A stretch of 7,424 bases of DNA from an uncultured bacterium (GTDB taxonomy: Bacteria > Gemmatimonadota > Gemmatimonadetes > Longimicrobiales > RSA9). The stretch is from positions 1 through 7,424 of the forward strand of contig CALBZE010000134.1 of NCBI GenBank assembly GCA_937889645.1, read 5' to 3'. Below the pieces are notes generated by a model that saw only the letters and a list, made by a program, of their open reading frames with translations, searched no databases and was not told the origin of the DNA. Below, one piece after another: positions 6,745 to 7,424 of this stretch. Both the position numbers and the translations under genes were made by a program. Position 1 is the stretch's first letter. The number at the start of each line of letters is the position of its first letter.

Positions 6745-7424
6745 GGTTCTGTCTGACAAGCACCATTCCTGCGGGCGTGCGGCTGGGCACGTCTTTGAGG
6801 AGGGTGCGATGAGTACGGGCAAGCGTCACGAGTTGACCGACTCCGCGTGGGCGGTGATCGAGCCCTTGCTGCCCCAGCGCAGCCGGGGACGACCCTGGAA
6901 GGACCACCGCCGGGTGATCACGGCATCCTTTGGGTCCTGGCCACAGGCGTTGCCTGGCGGGATGCACCGGAGAGATACGGCCCCTGGCAGACGCTCTACG
7001 ACCGTTTCGTGCGCTGGACGCGGGATGGCACCTGGGACCTGATCCTCGTTGCGCTGCTCCGTGAGCTGGAGCAGCGCGGCCAGATCGACTGGGAGCTCTT
7101 TTGCGCCTGTGGCACCAGCATCCGCGCTCTCAAGGCCGCAGCCGGGGCGAGGGGAAAAAACCAGGACCCCGGGCGAGCCCGGCGACCACGCCCTGGGACG
7201 CAGCCGGGGGGGGGCTTCGGCTCGAAGCTCCACGTGGTGTGTGACTCCCAGGGGACGATCACGGCGTTTTGCTTGACGGCGGGCAACGTGAACGAGTGCA
7301 CCGAGTTCGTCCCTCTCATGGAGTCGGTCTCGGTCCCAAGCGGCCACGGCCGGTCCCGTAAGCGGCCCAAGCGCCTTGCGGGAGATAAGGGATACTCCAC
7401 GCAGGCCATTCGGGCCTGGTGCAG
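6745..7424 (+). mobile_element. IS5-family insertion sequence, 5' part only (runs off the window)
   Basis: The transposase homology is of IS5-family type (IS427-like group by its N-terminus). The left end is placed near 6745, in or just after CTAG at 6742-6745, because GGTTCTGTCTGACAAG there looks like an IS5-group terminal repeat about 60 bp before the transposase start. The opposite end is outside the window, so neither the inverted repeat nor a target duplication can be confirmed. The left boundary could be wrong by tens of bases. The element points away from the helicase. Confidence 0.55.
6809..7424 (+). pseudogene. IS5-family transposase, frameshifted and partial
   Basis: The product starts MSTGKRHELTDSAWAVIEPLLP, the standard N-terminal domain of IS5-family DDE transposases, with GAGGAGG at 6797-6803 as ribosome binding site. 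The ATG frame holds only to about 6922. Family sequence then continues one frame over (ILWVLATGVAWRDAPERYGPWQ from 6925), consistent with one lost base in the codon after ACG. It returns to the ATG frame at about 7168-7210 (PGEPGDHALGRSRGG) and shifts again across a run of nine G (7206-7214) to SKLHVVCD. The first catalytic Asp, expected in a VDGT-type motif, is Cys (TGT, 7108-7110). The second Asp is present in AGDKGYS (GAT, 7384-7386). The third residue lies beyond the window. Several indels plus a lost catalytic residue indicate a dead copy. Indels in G/C runs could partly be sequencing error near a contig end, but the Cys substitution would not be explained that way. Confidence 0.85.

Noticed and set aside
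7151..7162. Slippery-looking A-AAA-AAC heptamer suggesting programmed -1 frameshifting in the transposase
   Set aside because: A -1 slip here leads into a frame without transposase similarity that soon reaches a stop. The similarity actually moves to the other frame, so indels explain the pattern better.

Overview
This is a high-GC bacterial window, probably a chromosomal or mobile defence island; the lineage cannot be fixed from the sequence. It holds three genes on the minus strand that read as one transcription unit, and a decaying insertion sequence on the plus strand at the right edge. Transcription of the unit runs from right to left.

Layout in the order of transcription: (1) 6533 down to 2958, a 1191-residue SNF2/HepA-type superfamily 2 helicase with a C-terminal DUF3883 domain. 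(2) 2961 down to 985, a 658-residue protein with an AlbA_2 (Schlafen-like) N-terminus, a GHKL-type ATP-binding region and winged-helix segments, joined to the helicase by a GTGA start/stop overlap. (3) 921 down to 49, the N-terminal part of a DUF1156 (COG1743) adenine-specific DNA methylase. It stops at a TAG just before family resemblance would be expected to continue, so the motif IV half is missing. The last 48 bases at the left edge match nothing in the methylase and may belong to a mobile element.

The pairing of a HepA-like DUF3883 helicase with a DUF1156 methylase is typical of restriction/BREX/DISARM-like phage-defence cassettes, in which a DUF499 ATPase often follows. Here the methylase is broken and no ATPase gene is visible, so the cassette looks partial or degraded. 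The AlbA_2 gene sits between helicase and methylase, is clearly lower in GC than the helicase, and carries seven 21-bp tandem repeats that encode a Ser/Gly/Pro linker. It looks like an accessory module and is the most interesting part of the window.

To the right, 6534-6744 is the non-coding region upstream of the helicase. From about 6745 to the window end lies the 5' part of an IS5-family element. Its transposase is split across frames by several small indels and has Cys where the first catalytic Asp is expected, so it is almost certainly inactive. Nearly all other long open frames are antisense shadows produced by the strong GC bias at third codon positions.
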